Assembly: GCF_040869045.1 (NCBI RefSeq)
Contig: NC_090319.1
Span: 375,363,601 to 375,427,600 of the forward strand
Reading direction: 5' to 3'
Source: Eurosta solidaginis
Taxonomy: Eukaryota > Arthropoda > Insecta > Diptera > Tephritidae
DNA length: 64,000 nt
The translations under genes were made by a program, and so were the position numbers. The notes beneath the pieces are model-generated. The model saw only the letters and a program-made list of their open reading frames with translations, had not been told where the DNA came from and ran no database searches. Positions 21,926 to 33,841 of this stretch are shown piece by piece (position 1 is the first letter of the stretch; every line of letters starts with the position of its first letter).

Positions 21926-22157
21926 ACCATTTTTCAAAAAAATTTTTTTTTGTTTTTTGTGTTGATTTTTATATTTGTATAAGTTTTGTCAAAAAATGCA
22001 AAAATGTCAGAATTTGAAACTACTTTCGGCTCGCTAAACAAATAGATTTTTTAGTGGGGATAGAACAAAATTCAGATTCCTAATCAAGTGAAAACAACTC
22101 CATAGCTCGAAATGACATTAAAAGCAAAAATGCACATTTCCAAGACCAAAATAAATA

Positions 22158-23690
22158 GGTTGACCAAGGGTGACCCTAGAATTTGTTTGTACAATATGGG
22201 CATCAAACGAAAGGTATTAATGAGTATTTTAAAAGGGAGTGGGCCTTAGTTCTATAGGTGGACGGCGTTTCGAAATATCGCCATAAAGGTTGACCAGGGG
22301 TGACTCTAGAACGCGTTTGTACGATATGGGTATCAAATGAAAGGTGTTAATGAGTATTTTAAAAGGGAATAATCCTTAGTTCCATAGGTGGACGCCGTTT
22401 CGAGATATTGCCATAAAGGTGGACCAGGGGTGACCCTAGAATTTGTTTGTACAATATGGGTATCAAATGAAAGGTGTTAATGAGTATTTTAAAAGGGAGT
22501 AATCCTTAGTTCCATAGGTGGACGCGGTTTTGAGATATCGCCATAAAGGTGGACCAGGGGTGACCCTAGAATTTGTTTGTACAATATGGGTATCAAAAGA
22601 AAGGTGTTAATGAGTATTTTAAAAGGGAGTAATCCTTAGTTCCATAGGTGGACGCATTTTCGAGATATCGCCATAAAGGTGGACCAGGGGTGACCCTAGA
22701 ATTTGTTTGTACAATATGGGTATCAAAAGAAAGGTGTTAATGAGTATTTTAAAAGGGAGTAATCCTTAGTTCCATAGGTGGACACCGTTTCGAGATATCG
22801 CCATAAAGGTGGACCAGGGGTGACCCTAGAATTTGTTTGTACAATATGGGTATCAAAAGAAAGGTGTTACTGAGTATTTTAAAAGGGAGTAATCCTTAGT
22901 TCCATAGGTGGACGCATTTTCGAGATATCACCATAAAGGTGGACCAGGGGTGACCCTAGAATTTGTTTGTACAATATGGGTATCAAGAGAAAGGTGTTAA
23001 TGAGTATTTTAAAAGGGAGTAATCCTTAGTTCCATAGGTGGACGCCGTTTCGAGATATCGCCATAAAGGTGGGCCAGGTGTGACTCTAGAATTCGTTTGT
23101 GCAATATGGGTATCAAACGAAAGGAGTTAATGAGTATTTTAAAAGGGAGTGGGCCTTAGTTCTATAGGTGGACGCCTTTTCGAGGTATCGCAATAAAGGT
23201 GGACCAGGGGTGACTTTAGACTTTGTTTGTACGATATGGGTATCAAATGAAATGTGTTAATGAGTCATTTTAAAAGGGAGTGGGCCTTCGTTCTATAGGT
23301 GTTCGCCTTTTCGAGATATCGCCATAAAGGTGGACCAGGGGTGACTCTAGACTTTGTTTGTACAATATGGGTATCAAAAGAAAGGTGTTAATGAGTATTT
23401 TAAAAGGCAGTATCCTTAGTTCCATAGGTGGACGCATTTTCGAGATATCGCCATAAAGGTGAGCCAGGGGTGACCCTACAATTTGTTTGTACAATATGGG
23501 TATCAAATGAAAGGCGTTAATGAATATTTTAAAAGGGAGTGGGGCTTAGTTCTATAGGTGGACGCCTTTTCGAGATATCGCCTTAAAGGTGGACCAGGGG
23601 TGACTCTAGAATGATTTTTTACGATATGGGTATCAAATTAAAGGTATTAATGAGAGTTTTAAAAGGGAGTGTTGTGAAGGCGTTTTGCAG
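22158..23690. repeat. 130-bp tandem array, ~12 units
   Basis: Regular 130-bp spacing, with CCATAAAGGTGGACC at about 22411 and 22541 and onward. Several central units are almost identical (GGAGTAATCCTTAGTTCCAT type), which suggests recent local amplification. Confidence 0.9.
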
Positions 23691-25035
23691 ATATCGACCA
23701 AAATGTGGACCAGGGTGACCCAGAACATCATCTGTTGGATACCGCTAATTTATTTATATATGTAATACCTGCCAAGATTTTAAGGGTTTTTTATTTCGCT
23801 CTGCAGAACTTTTTCATTTTCTTCTACTTAATATGGTAGGTGTCACAACCATTTTATAAAGTTTTTTCTAAAGTTATATTTCGCGTCAATAAAACAATCC
23901 AATTACCTTACCATGTTTCATCCCTTTTTTCGTATTTGGTATAGAATTATGGCATTTTTTCATTTTTCGTAATTTTCGACATCGAAAAAGTGAGCGTGGT
24001 CAAAATCGGATTTCGTTCATTTTTCATACCAAGATAAAGTGAGTTCGAGTAAGCACGTGAACTAAGTTCATTAAAGGTATATCGTTTTTTGCGCAAGTTA
24101 TCGTGTTAACGGCCATGCGGAAGGACAGACGGACGACTGTGTATAAAAACTGGGCGTGGCATCAACCGATTTCGTCCATTTTCACAGAAAACAGTTATCG
24201 TCATAAAATCTATGCCCCTACCAAATTTCAAAAGGATTGGTTAATTTTTGTTGGACTTATGGCGTTAAAAGTATCCTAGACAAATTAAATGGAAAAGGGC
24301 GGAGCCACGCCCATTTTGAAATTTTCTTTTATTTTTGTATTTTGTTGCACCATATCATTACTGGAGTTGAATGTTGACATAATTTACTTATATACTGTAA
24401 AGATATTAAATTTTTTGTTAAAATTTTACTTAAAAAAATTTTTTTTTTAAAGTGGGCGTGGTCCTTCTCCGATTTTGTTAATTTTTATTAAGCGCACATA
24501 TAGTAATAGGGGTAACGTTCCTGCCAAATTTCATCATGATATCTTAAACGACTGCCAAATTACAGCTTGCAAAATTTTAAATTACCTTCTTTTAAAAGTG
24601 GGCGGTGCCACACCCATTGTCCAAAATTTTACTAATTTTCTATTCTGCGACATAATTCAACTCATCTACCAAGTTTCGTCGCTTTAGCTGTCTTTTGTAA
24701 TGAATTATCGCACTTTTTCGGTTTTTCGAAATTTTCGATATCGAAAAAGTGGGCGTGGTTATAGTCCGATATCGTTCATTTTAAATAACGATCTGAGATG
24801 AGTGCTCAGTAACCTACACACCAAATTTCATCAAGATACCTCAAAATTTACTCAAGTTATCGTGTTAACGGGCAGACGGACGGACGGACGGACATGGCTC
24901 AATCAAATTTTTTTTCGATCCTGATTATTTTGATATATGGAAGTCTATATCTATCTCGATTCCTTTATATATGTACAACCAACCGTTATCCAATCAAACT
25001 TAATATACTCTGTGAGCTCTGCTCAACTGAGTATA
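22158..25035 (-). mobile_element. Helentron-like element, subfamily A (copy 3), one end missing
   Basis: The hairpin end is missing and the element begins inside a 130-bp unit. About twelve units run to 23690, followed by the GGGCGTGG-box region, the GGACGGACGGACATGG tract at about 24880 and the terminal GCTCAACTGAGTATA. This is one of the longer arrays in the window and the most homogeneous. Confidence 0.75.
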
Positions 25036-25133
25036 AAAATGTAATAACTTAATACAAATTTAAAACGCAAAAAACTCATCAAAAGCTACACAATTAATAA
25101 CTTACGTACTTAGCCAAAACAATTCAGAACAAA

Positions 25134-26169
25134 CAAGTAAGGAAGGCTAAATTCGGGTGTAACCGAACATTACATACTCAGTTGAGAGCTATGCAGACTA
25201 AATAAGGGAAAATCACCATGTAGAAAAATGAACCGAGGGAAACCCTGGAATGTGTTTGTATGACATGTGTATCAAATGAAAGGCATTAAAGAGTATTTTA
25301 TGAGGGAGTTGGCCATAGTTCTATAGGTGGACGCCATTTAGGGATATCGCCATAAAGGTGGATCAGGGTTGACTCTAGAATTTGTTTGTACGATATGGGT
25401 ATCAAATGAAAGGTGATATTGAGTATTTTAAAAGGAAGTGGACCTTAGTTCTATAGGTGGACGCCTTTTCGAGATATCGCAATAAAGGTGGAACAGGGTG
25501 ACCCAGACCATCAAGTGTCGGGTAACGCTAATTTATTTATATATGTAATACCACGAACAGTACTCCTGCCAAGATTCCAAGGGCTTTTGATTGCGCCCTG
25601 CAGAACTTTTTCATTTTTATTAAGCATACATATAGTAATAGGAGTAACGTTTTTGCCAAATGTCATCAAAATATCTTCAACGACTGCCAAATTATAGCTT
25701 GCAAAACTTTTAAATTACCTTATTTTAAAAGTGGGCGGTGCCACGCCCATTGTCCAAAATTTTACTAATTTTCTATTCTGCGCCATAAGTTCAACTCATC
25801 TACCAAGATTCATCGCTTTGTCCGTCTTTGGTAATGAATTATCGCACTTTTTGTGTTTTTCGAAATTTTCGATATCGAAAAAGTGGGCGTGGTTATAGTC
25901 CGATTTCGTTGATTTTAAATAACGATCTGAGATGAGTGCCCAGGAACCTGCTTGCCAAATTTCATCAAGATACCTCAAAATTTGCTCAAGTTATCGTGTT
26001 AACGGACAGACGGACGGACGAACGGACATGGCTCAATCAAATTTTTTTTCGATACTGATGATTTTGATATATGGAAGTCTATATCTATCTCGATTCCTTT
26101 ATATATGTACAACCAGCCGTTATCCAATCAAAGTTAATATACTCTGTGAGCTATGCTCAACTGAGTATA
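25134..26169 (-). mobile_element. Helentron-like element, subfamily A (copy 4), internally deleted
   Basis: CAAGTAAGGAAGG with a GTTCGGTTACACCCGAA-type hairpin at the left and GCTCAACTGAGTATA at the right. A deletion joins AGAACTTTTTCATTTT directly to TATTAAGCATACAT near 25615, removing several hundred bases present in other copies. Only about two 130-bp units remain. Confidence 0.75.
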
Positions 26170-26501
26170 ATAATAACGCCAAAATGTGAATAAATTCGCG
26201 AAAGAAAAAATTTATAGATTATGGTTATGGCTGAAAATCGAAAACTAATTAATTGGCTATGGTAAGATTATTATAAAGGCGGTATGCTATGATATTGGTT
26301 GGATCCACTGTTTTATACTGATATGGATCGATCAAGTTCGCCTCACTTATTTCGTAATTTTCTTTTTGTTTCATGTTCTATTTGTAAACGAGGGAACTTT
26401 AAAGCTATTTTTAAGGTCTGATCTCACAACCTAAAGCATTTGCATGCGTCACACTTTAGTTAAATACAAACAAAATTTTTTTTTTAATCGCAATTACATT
26501 T
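26170..26501. other. Intergenic DNA, nothing recognised
   Basis: No repeat family or coding signal that I recognise. It lies downstream of the serine protease homolog gene. Confidence 0.4.
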
Positions 26502-26507
26502 TTTATT
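26502..26507 (-). terminator. Candidate polyadenylation signal AATAAA
   Basis: AATAAA on the minus strand about 200 bp after the stop codon of the serine protease homolog. It is the first canonical hexamer I noticed there. The assignment is positional only. Confidence 0.4.
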
Positions 26508-26708
26508 TGTAAATAACAAAAAAAGGAATATATTGCCATTTGGACTGCTTATTGAAATATCAGCATATCTCAGCTGCCGTTCCAAAAACACTCTATCTTA
26601 GCATAAATTCTATGTGCTGACGTGAGCTAGGATATTTATGAAAAAAAGTTCTGAAATGGGGCGTTCAGCCGAGTTAGTTGAACTCAGCAGTCGATTTAAA
26701 AAAACACC

Positions 26709-27485
26709 TTACAGTTCTTGGCAGTCTATCGCAAATTCTATAAAATTTTTAACATATATATCATTTATACTTGTATATAAAGTGGGATTATTTTTAAAAT
26801 GTTCCATCCCACCTGTCATCACCGCACAAAGTTTTCCATCCTTAACGGCCGGTGCACCAGCATCTCCATAAGACGCATCACTTGCCTGTGCCCGATCTAT
26901 TAAACAAATTACTGTTGTTGGTAAATAATTCCCTTCCGCCGCATAACGAGCCCTACATTCGTCGATTGGGACTACTTCATATTCAGCAGATTGGAGTATA
27001 TGCGAAACTTCCAAATCCTTTCCAGTTTTCGAACCCCATGAGCTCACTCGCAATTTTACGCCCGGGGTTAATGCAGCTTCGCAAAATGGTATTGTTTGTA
27101 TACTTGAGCTGTCGGCGAGGCGTTCCTTCAACATAATCACAGCTAAGTCCATTTGTACTACCATGTTACGATCAAATTCACATTGATGAATTATACGCTT
27201 CGCTTTGCGCTCTGTTTTTGCCTTACGTAAATCGGTTCTACCAGCTTTAACAGTGATGGAAGACTCGGTGTAACCTCTCAAGCTATTTGCATTCGTAAGC
27301 ACCTTCCTCCAAGTGATTAAAGTACCCATGCAACGATAATTATTGTTAATATGTACTGCCACCACATATGGGCTATTCTTTATATCGCAATCACTGCCCC
27401 CTATAATGCGATTTTGAGACTTCGTAATAGTTGAAACGCAGCTAAGGACAACAGACAGGATAGCGAAATAATTTTTTAAATTCAT
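26709..27485 (-). CDS. Secreted serine protease homolog (S1 fold, non-catalytic)
   Basis: A single-exon gene of 258 codons. Residues 1-23 form a signal peptide (a hydrophobic FAILSVVLSCVS core). The activation-type site R26-IIGG is intact, followed by one S1 domain. Of the catalytic triad, Asp is kept (DLAVIML, D113), but the His position reads TNANS instead of TAAHC (N67) and the Ser position reads GDAGAP instead of GDSGGP (A209). The Cys next to His (S68) and the Cys before GDSGG (S206) are also lost. It should therefore be folded and secreted but not proteolytic. Family members act as cofactors in melanisation or as seminal or digestive proteins; which applies here cannot be told. The start is the first ATG after a well-placed promoter. 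It is the only intact host gene I see in the window. Confidence 0.9.
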   Translation of the reverse strand: MNLKNYFAILSVVLSCVSTITKSQNRIIGGSDCDIKNSPYVVAVHINNNYRCMGTLITWRKVLTNANSLRGYTESSITVKAGRTDLRKAKTERKAKRIIHQCEFDRNMVVQMDLAVIMLKERLADSSSIQTIPFCEAALTPGVKLRVSSWGSKTGKDLEVSHILQSAEYEVVPIDECRARYAAEGNYLPTTVICLIDRAQASDASYGDAGAPAVKDGKLCAVMTGGMEHFKNNPTLYTSINDIYVKNFIEFAIDCQEL

Positions 27486-27520
27486 TTTACTTCTAAATTT
27501 TCCGCTGATTTTTAAGTTTA

Positions 27521-27557
27521 AACTGAAGCAAGTTGAAGCTTGTGGATGCTATTTATA
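27521..27557 (-). promoter_or_regulatory. TATA box plus initiator of the serine protease homolog gene
   Basis: On the minus strand TATAAATA lies at 27557-27550 and TCAGTT, the insect initiator consensus, at 27526-27521. The distance from the TATA start to the initiator A (27524) is 33 bases, the expected spacing. This leaves a 5' UTR of about 40 nt before the ATG. Confidence 0.75.
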
Positions 27558-27784
27558 CAAAATTTTGTTGTGTAAATAAAATCGAGTTTTGAGTTGGAAA
27601 AGAGACAGCCTATTAAATGTTTGGGATTGTAGCAGCATAAGTGTGACAAGAAAAAGTTTTAATTTAAGTATATTCGATTATTGAATACAAAAACAAAAAC
27701 ATAAATACAGCAATATATCGGCACTCTGATGTATGTGAGTGTACCCCGCCTGTAGTAGCAATATGAAATATAAGGTAATTGGTG

Positions 27785-27830
27785 GCCGCCGTGGTGTGGT
27801 GGTAGGATGCTCCGCCTATCACACCGAGGG
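27785..27830 (+). mobile_element. SINE family 1, head fragment (split copy, part 1)
   Basis: GCCGTGGTGTGGTGGTAGGA and CTCCGCCTATCACACCGAG form the tRNA-like head. The SINE is then broken by a LINE and resumes at about 33722 and again at 37244, so these three pieces are one original insertion. Confidence 0.75.
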
Positions 27831-27961
27831 TTTGTTTGTTTATTTATTTATTCATTTCAAAATAAATCTAGGACAAGTTAAAATATCCTTACAGACTATT
27901 TACAAATTATTAGCTTAAATATTATCTACCATATCAATTCATTAAGTAGCAGTTTAATATT

Positions 27962-28802
27962 TTATTTATGTACAGAAAAATCAATTTCCATGGCATTAGT
28001 AAGAAGATTGAATTCCTTCAATGCCCTAGCAATAGGCGAATTAGCAACATATGTCGTTCTGGCTCTGTCCAATAAAAAAATATCATGATTTCGAAGTGTT
28101 CTAGGTGGTATATTGAAGCGAATACGCTCCAAAAGAAACGACGAGTCAATTTTGCCCCCTATCAAATCATAAATAAATGTCAGCGCTAGAATAGATGTTC
28201 TACTATCCAGGGACTTCAGTCTTACAAGTAGACATCTAGAGTAGTAAGATGGTAAGGTATCCTGAAAACGTAATGACCGAAGCCCAAAACGCAAACATTT
28301 TTTCTGGATCATTTCAAGTCGCTGTATATGACAAGCGTGGTATGGTCTCCAAACGAATGAAGCATATTCCAGTTCAGACCGTACACGCGATGTATAACTA
28401 TAGAAGCTTTGACGTATATGGATCATGGAAATCTGAGCTAAATCGGCGAATGAACGCAAGCATTGAATATGACTTAGCAATAACACAGTTAAGTTGACTT
28501 TGAAAGAGAAATTTAACACCGAAGACAAATATAAGATCTGATATTTCATCAACAGTTTTCAAAACAGAAACACCAATGTGATACGAGGTTTTAATACCAT
28601 TACGGGATTTTGAAAATGAGATGTGAAAGCACTCGCTAATATTTAAATGTAAGCAACTTCTACTACACCAATCTATTACTCTGTCAAAATCGGACTGCAG
28701 CCGTACGGAATTGACGACTGACTCTGACTGATGTAAAAATTTTCAAGTCATCTGCGTACAACAAAAAATTCGAGTAAATGCAATGACGTTTGTCATTAAT
28801 AA
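27962..28802 (-). pseudogene. LINE reverse transcriptase, C-terminal part
   Basis: The minus-strand frame 28552-27962 contains RVRSELEYASFVWRPYH and an IQRLEMIQKKCLRF motif, the thumb-like region after the reverse-transcriptase core in jockey-clade LINEs, and ends with a stop before an A-rich tail. The higher part (28552-28802) continues upstream coding with stops and shifts. It is interrupted at 28803 by a Helentron-like element. Confidence 0.7.
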
Positions 28803-30755
28803 CAAGAAAGGAAGGCTTAGTTCGGGTGTAACCGAACATTAAATACTCAGCTGAGAGCTATGGAGACAAAATAAGGGAAAATCACCATGTAGAAAAATGA
28901 ACCTAGGGTAACCCTGGAATGTGTTTGTATGGCATGTGTATCAAATGGAAGGTATTAAAGAATATTATAAGAGGGAGTAGGCCATAGTTCTATAGGTGGA
29001 AGCCATTTAGGGATATTGCTCTAAAGGTGGACCAGGGTTGACTCTAGAATTTGTTTGTACGATATGGGTATCAAATGGAAGGTGTTAATGAGTACTTTAA
29101 AAGGGAGTGGGCCTTAGTTCTATAGGTGGACGCCATTTAGGGATATCGCCCCAAAGGTGGACCAGGGCTGACTCTAGAATTTGTTTGTACGATATGGGTA
29201 TAAAATGAAAGGTGTTAATGAGTATTTCAAAAGGGATTGGGCCTTAGTTCTATAGGTGGACGCCCTTTCGAGATATCGTCATAAAGGTGGACCAGGGCTT
29301 ACTCTATAATTTGTTTGTACGATATGGGTATCAAAGGAAAGGTGTTAATTAGTACTTTAAAAGGGAGTGGGCCTTAGTTCTATAGGTGGACGCCTTTTCA
29401 AGATATCGCCATAAAGGTGGACCAGGGGTGACCCAGAACATCATCTGTCGGTCACGCAAATTCATTTATGTATGTAATACCACGAAACGTATTCCTGTCA
29501 AGATTCCAAGGGCTTTTGATTTCGCCCTGCAGAACTTTTTCATTTTCTTCTACTTAATATGGTAGGTGTCACACCCATTTTACAAAGTTTTTTTCTAAAG
29601 TTATATTTTGCGTCAATAACCCAATCCAATTACCATGTTTCGTCCCTTTTTTCGTATTTGGTATAGAATTATGGCATTTTTTTCATTTTTCATACTTTTC
29701 GATATCGAAAAAGGGGGCGTCTTCATAGTTGGATTTCGGCCATTTTTTATACCAATACAAGGTGAGTTCAGATAAGTACGTGAACTGAGTTTAGTAAAGA
29801 TATATCGATTTTTGCTCAAGTTATCGTATTAACGGCCGAGCGGAAGGACAGACGGTCGATTGTGTATAAAAAATGGGCATGGCTTCAACCGATTTCGCCC
29901 ATTTTCACAGAAAACAGTTATCGTCCCAGAACCTAAGCCCTACCAAATTTCACAAGGATTGGTAAATTTTTGTTCGACTTATGGCATTAAAAGTATCCTA
30001 GACAAATTAAATGAAAAAGGGCGGAGCCACGCCCATTTCGAAATTTTCTTTTATTTTTGTATTTTGTTGCACCATATCATTACTGGAGTTGAATGTTGAC
30101 ATAATTTACTTATACACTGTAAAAATATTAAATTTTTTGATAAAATTTTACTTAAAATTTTTTTTTTAAAGTGGGCGTGGTCGTTCTCCGATTTTGCTAA
30201 TTTTTATTAAGCATACATATAGTAATAGGATTAACGTTCTTTGCAAATTTCATCACGATATCTTCAATGACTGCCAAATTACAGCTTCCAAAACTTTTAA
30301 ATTACCTTATTTTAAAAGTGGGCGGTGCCGCGCCCATTGTCCAAAATTTTACTAATTTTCTATTCTGCGTCATAAGTTCAACTCACCTACCAAGTTTCAG
30401 CGCTTTATCCGTCTTTGGTAATGAATTATCGCACTTTTTCTCTTTTTCGATATCGAAAAAGTGGGCGTGGTTATGGTCCGATATTGTTCATTTTAAACAG
30501 CGATCTGAGATGAGTGCCCAGGAGCCTACATACCAAACTTCATTAAAATACCTCAAAATTTACTCAAGTTATCGTGTTAACGGACAGACGGACAGACGGA
30601 CGGACGGACGGATATGGCTCAATCAAATTTTTTTTCGATACTGATGATTTTGATATATGGAAGTCTATATCTATCTCGATTCCTTTATACCTGTACAACC
30701 AACCGTTATCCAATCAAAGTTAATAAACTCTGTGAGCTCTGCTCAACTGAGTATA
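28803..30755 (-). mobile_element. Helentron-like element, subfamily A (copy 5)
   Basis: Starts CAAGAAAGGAAGG with the TTCGGGTGTAACCGAA hairpin and ends GCTCAACTGAGTATA. About four 130-bp units (28990-29430) and the full GGGCGTGG-box region are present, with the GGACGGACGGAC tract near 30585-30612. It is inserted within the LINE coding region. Confidence 0.75.
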
Positions 30756-30942
30756 AAAATTACGAATAGGAGAGGTCCTAGGACACTCCCTTGAGGAGCA
30801 CCAAAGGTCGCGGTAAAAGAATGAGAACTTACACCATCGACCACAACGGCACAACTCCGATCCGCCAGGTAAGACTTTACCCATGATAGAATATTGGAGT
30901 AAAATCCCAGATCAGCAAGTTTTAGAAGTAATAAAAAAGAAA
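30756..30942 (-). pseudogene. LINE reverse transcriptase, catalytic-region fragment
   Basis: Minus-strand reading gives LLKLADLGFYSNILSWVKSY and then GAPQGSVLGPLLF, the conserved segment just before the YxDD box in LINE reverse transcriptases. It is enclosed by two Helentron-like elements and joins 33204-33721 upstream and 27962-28802 downstream. Confidence 0.8.
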
Positions 30943-32848
30943 CAAGTAAGGAAGTTTAAGTTTGGGTGTAACCGACCATTACATAATCAGTTGAGAGCTA
31001 TGGTGACAACATAAGGGAAAATAACCAGGTAGGAAAATGAACCGAGGGAAAACCTGGAATGTGTTTGTATGACAAATGTATCAAATGAAAGGCATTAAAG
31101 GGTATTTTATGAGGGAGTGGGCCATAGTTCCATAGGTGGACGCCGTTTCGAGATATCGCCATAAAGGTGGACCAGGGGTGGCCCTAGAATGCGATATGGG
31201 TATCAAATTAAAGGTATTATTGAGGGTTTTATAAGGGAGTGGTAGTAGTTGTATATATATCGAGATATCTCCATAAAGGTGGACCATGGGTGACTCTAGA
31301 TTGCGTTTGTACAATATGGGTATCAAACGAAAGGTGTTAGTGAGTATTTTAAAAGGGAGTGGGCCTTAGTTCTATAGGTGGAAGCCGTTTCGAAATATCG
31401 CCATGAAGGTGGACCAGGGGTGACTCTAGAATGTGTTTGTACGATATGGGTATCAAATTAAAGGTATTAATGAGGGTTTTAAAAGGGAGTGATGGTAGTT
31501 GTATATGTGAAGGCGTTTTCCAGATATCGACCAAAATGTGGACCAGGGAGACCCAGAACATCAACTGTTGGATACCGCTAATTTATTTATATATGTAATA
31601 CCTGCCAAGATTTCAAGGGTTTTAGAACTTTGTAGAACTTTTTTTTTTTCTTCAACTTAATATGGTAGGTGTCACAACCATTTTACAAAGTTTTTTCTAA
31701 AGTTACATTTCGCGTCAATAAACCAAACCAATTACCATGTTTCATCCCTTTTTTCGTATTGGTATAGAATTATGGAATTTTTTTCATTTTTCGTAATTTT
31801 CGATATCGAAAAAGTGGGCGTGGTCATAGTCGGATTTCGTTCATTTTTTATACCAAGATAAAGTGAGTACAGGTAAGTACGTGAACTAAGTTCAGTAAAG
31901 ATATGTCGATTTTTGCTCAAGTTATCGTGTTAACGACCATGCGGAAGGACAGACGGACGACTGTGTATAAAAACTGGGCGTGGCTTCAACCGATTTCGCC
32001 CATTTTCACAGAAAACAGTTGGTGTCATAAAATCTATGCCCCTACCAAATTTCAAAAGGATTGGTAAATTTTTGCTCGACTTATGGCATTAAAAGTATCC
32101 TAGACCAATTAAATGAAAAAGGGCGGAGCCACGCCCATTTTGAAATTTTCTTTTATTTTTGTATTTTTTTGCACCATATCATTACTGGATTTGAATGTTG
32201 ACATAATTTACTTATATACTGTAAAGATGTTAAATTTTTTTTTAAAATTTTACTTTAAAAAAAAATTTTTTTAAAAGTGGGCGTGGTCCTTCTCCGATTT
32301 TGCTAATTTTTATTAAGCGTACATATAGTAGTAAGAGTAACGTTCCCGCCAAATTTCATCATGATATCTTCAACGACTGCCAAATTACAGCTTGCAAAAC
32401 TTCTAAATTACCTTCTTTTAAAAGTGGGCGGTGCCACGCCCATTGTCCAAAATTTTAATAACTTTCTATTCTGCGCCATAAGTTCAACTCACCTACCAAG
32501 TTTTATCGCTTTATCTGTCTTTGGTAATGAATTATCGCACTTTTTCCGTTTTTCGAAATTTTCGATATCGAAAAAGTGGGCGTGATTATAGTCCAATATA
32601 GTCCATTTAAACTGATATGAGTGCTCAGGAACCTACGTACCAAATTTCATCAAGATACGTCAAAATTTACTCAAGTTAAGTCGTGTTAACGGAGGGACGG
32701 ACGGACATGGCTCAATCAAATTTTTTTTCGATCCTGATGATTTTGATATATGGAAGTCTATATCTATCTCGATTCCTTTATACCTGTACAACCGACCGTT
32801 ATCCAATCAAACTTAATATACTCTGTGAGCTCTGCTCAACTGAGCATA
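30943..32848 (-). mobile_element. Helentron-like element, subfamily A (copy 6)
   Basis: CAAGTAAGGAAG end with a mutated hairpin, about four 130-bp units (31080-31550), then boxes GGGCGTGG or GGGCGG at about 31814, 31974, 32121, 32277, 32424 and 32576. The terminal sequence reads CTCAACTGAGCATA. It lies next to the 3' tail of a SINE, and both interrupt the LINE. Confidence 0.75.
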
Positions 32849-32855
32849 AAAAAAT

Positions 32856-33203
32856 AAGTGTAAGGTGCGATAACCTCCGAAGAGATCTAAGGCCAAGCTT
32901 CTCTTCCAATTTGCGTCGTACTCCTCTTGATTTTCCCTACAAATTGGCCGGACGGGACATACATGTTTTAAGCCGACTCCGAACGGCATCTGCAAGGCAG
33001 ATGAGTTTTCACTGAGAGCTTTTCATGGCAGAAATACACCCGGAGCGCTTGCCAAACACTGCCGAGGGGCGACCCCGCTTAGAAAAATTGTCTTCTAATT
33101 GAAAAACCTTATTTCTAAAATTTTGATGTTGCTTTGCCCGGGGTGTGAACCCAGGGCATACGGTGCGGTAGGCGGAGCACGCTACCATCACACCGCGGAG
33201 GCC
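32856..33203 (-). mobile_element. tRNA-derived SINE, family 1 (full copy, minus)
   Basis: On the minus strand: head GCCTCCGCGGTGTGATGGTA, GCGTGCTCCGCCTACC, box-B-like GGGTTCACACCCC, then the shared body and a tail near CGCACCTTACACTT. About 348 bp. It interrupts the LINE immediately after the FDKVS motif. Confidence 0.85.
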
Positions 33204-33721
33204 GCTAACTTTATCGAAGGCATTAGAAAAATCAGTGTTGGTGGTATCTACTTGTGCTCTATTTTTAAAGACAGAGAGACAATATTCAGTAAAAACAGCA
33301 AGATTAGTCACAGTCGACCTACCAGGCATAAAACAATGCTGATTTAGTGAAATAATACTTTTTACCGAAAACGATATCTTTTCCTTAATTAAAATCCCGA
33401 AAAGTTTCGATATTGTAGAAACTTTTGATATTGGGCGGTAGTTGGCAATATTGCTCTTATTACCACTCTTGAAAGTTGGAGTAATGGAAGTTACTTTCCA
33501 GGCATTAATAAAATCTTTCCGCTTTAGAGATTTATTGAAAATTAATAAAATCGGATAAGCAGTTGCAACAGTATTTTTTAGCAAAAATGAACACAGCCCA
33601 TCCACATCAGATTGTTTTGAGGACTTTAACGACGCAAAACATCATCAAGTGATATGGAAAGTTCACCAAAATTTATTTGAGTATCAACATAAGTATGCTC
33701 AACCACATCAGGCAAAACAGT
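33204..33721 (-). pseudogene. LINE reverse transcriptase, N-terminal part
   Basis: Minus-strand frame with AWKVTSITPTFKSGNKSN, NYRPIS, a HCFMPGRSTVTNL motif and TDFSNAFDKVS, the successive conserved blocks of jockey-clade reverse transcriptase up to its first catalytic Asp. Upstream coding near 33650-33720 reads FGELSISLDDV. Broken by the SINE after FDKVS. Confidence 0.8.
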
Positions 33722-33841
33722 ATTAGAAAAATATTTTTTCTATCGGGGTCACCCCTAGGAAGTGATTCAGCAACAGTCCGGCTATGAAAAGCTTCTCAGT
33801 GAAAATCGGCATAAAACATGTAGGCCCAGTCCCGCCAGTTA
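33722..33841 (+). mobile_element. SINE family 1, body fragment (split copy, part 2)
   Basis: Resumes the SINE begun at 27785: TCTATCGGGGTCACCCCTAG, then GCTATGAAAAGC and CATAAAACATGTAGG, ending GCCAGTTA at the insertion point of the 33842-37240 transposon. Confidence 0.75.

Larger units (their letters stand above)
27831..33721 (-). mobile_element. Jockey-type LINE, 5'-truncated, interrupted three times
   Basis: Minus-strand LINE. Its 3' tail (AATAAATAAACAAAC type) abuts the SINE head at 27831 and its 5' truncation abuts the SINE body at about 33721. The coding parts are at 33204-33721, 30756-30942 and 27962-28802. The gaps are filled by a SINE plus Helentron-like element (30943-33203) and by another Helentron-like element (28803-30755). 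The domain order across the pieces is correct for one reverse transcriptase. Confidence 0.75.

Noticed and set aside
22158..23690. Regularly spaced repeats that could be taken for a CRISPR array
   Set aside because: Units are contiguous 130-bp tandem repeats without unique spacers, in clearly eukaryotic DNA and inside a transposon-like element.
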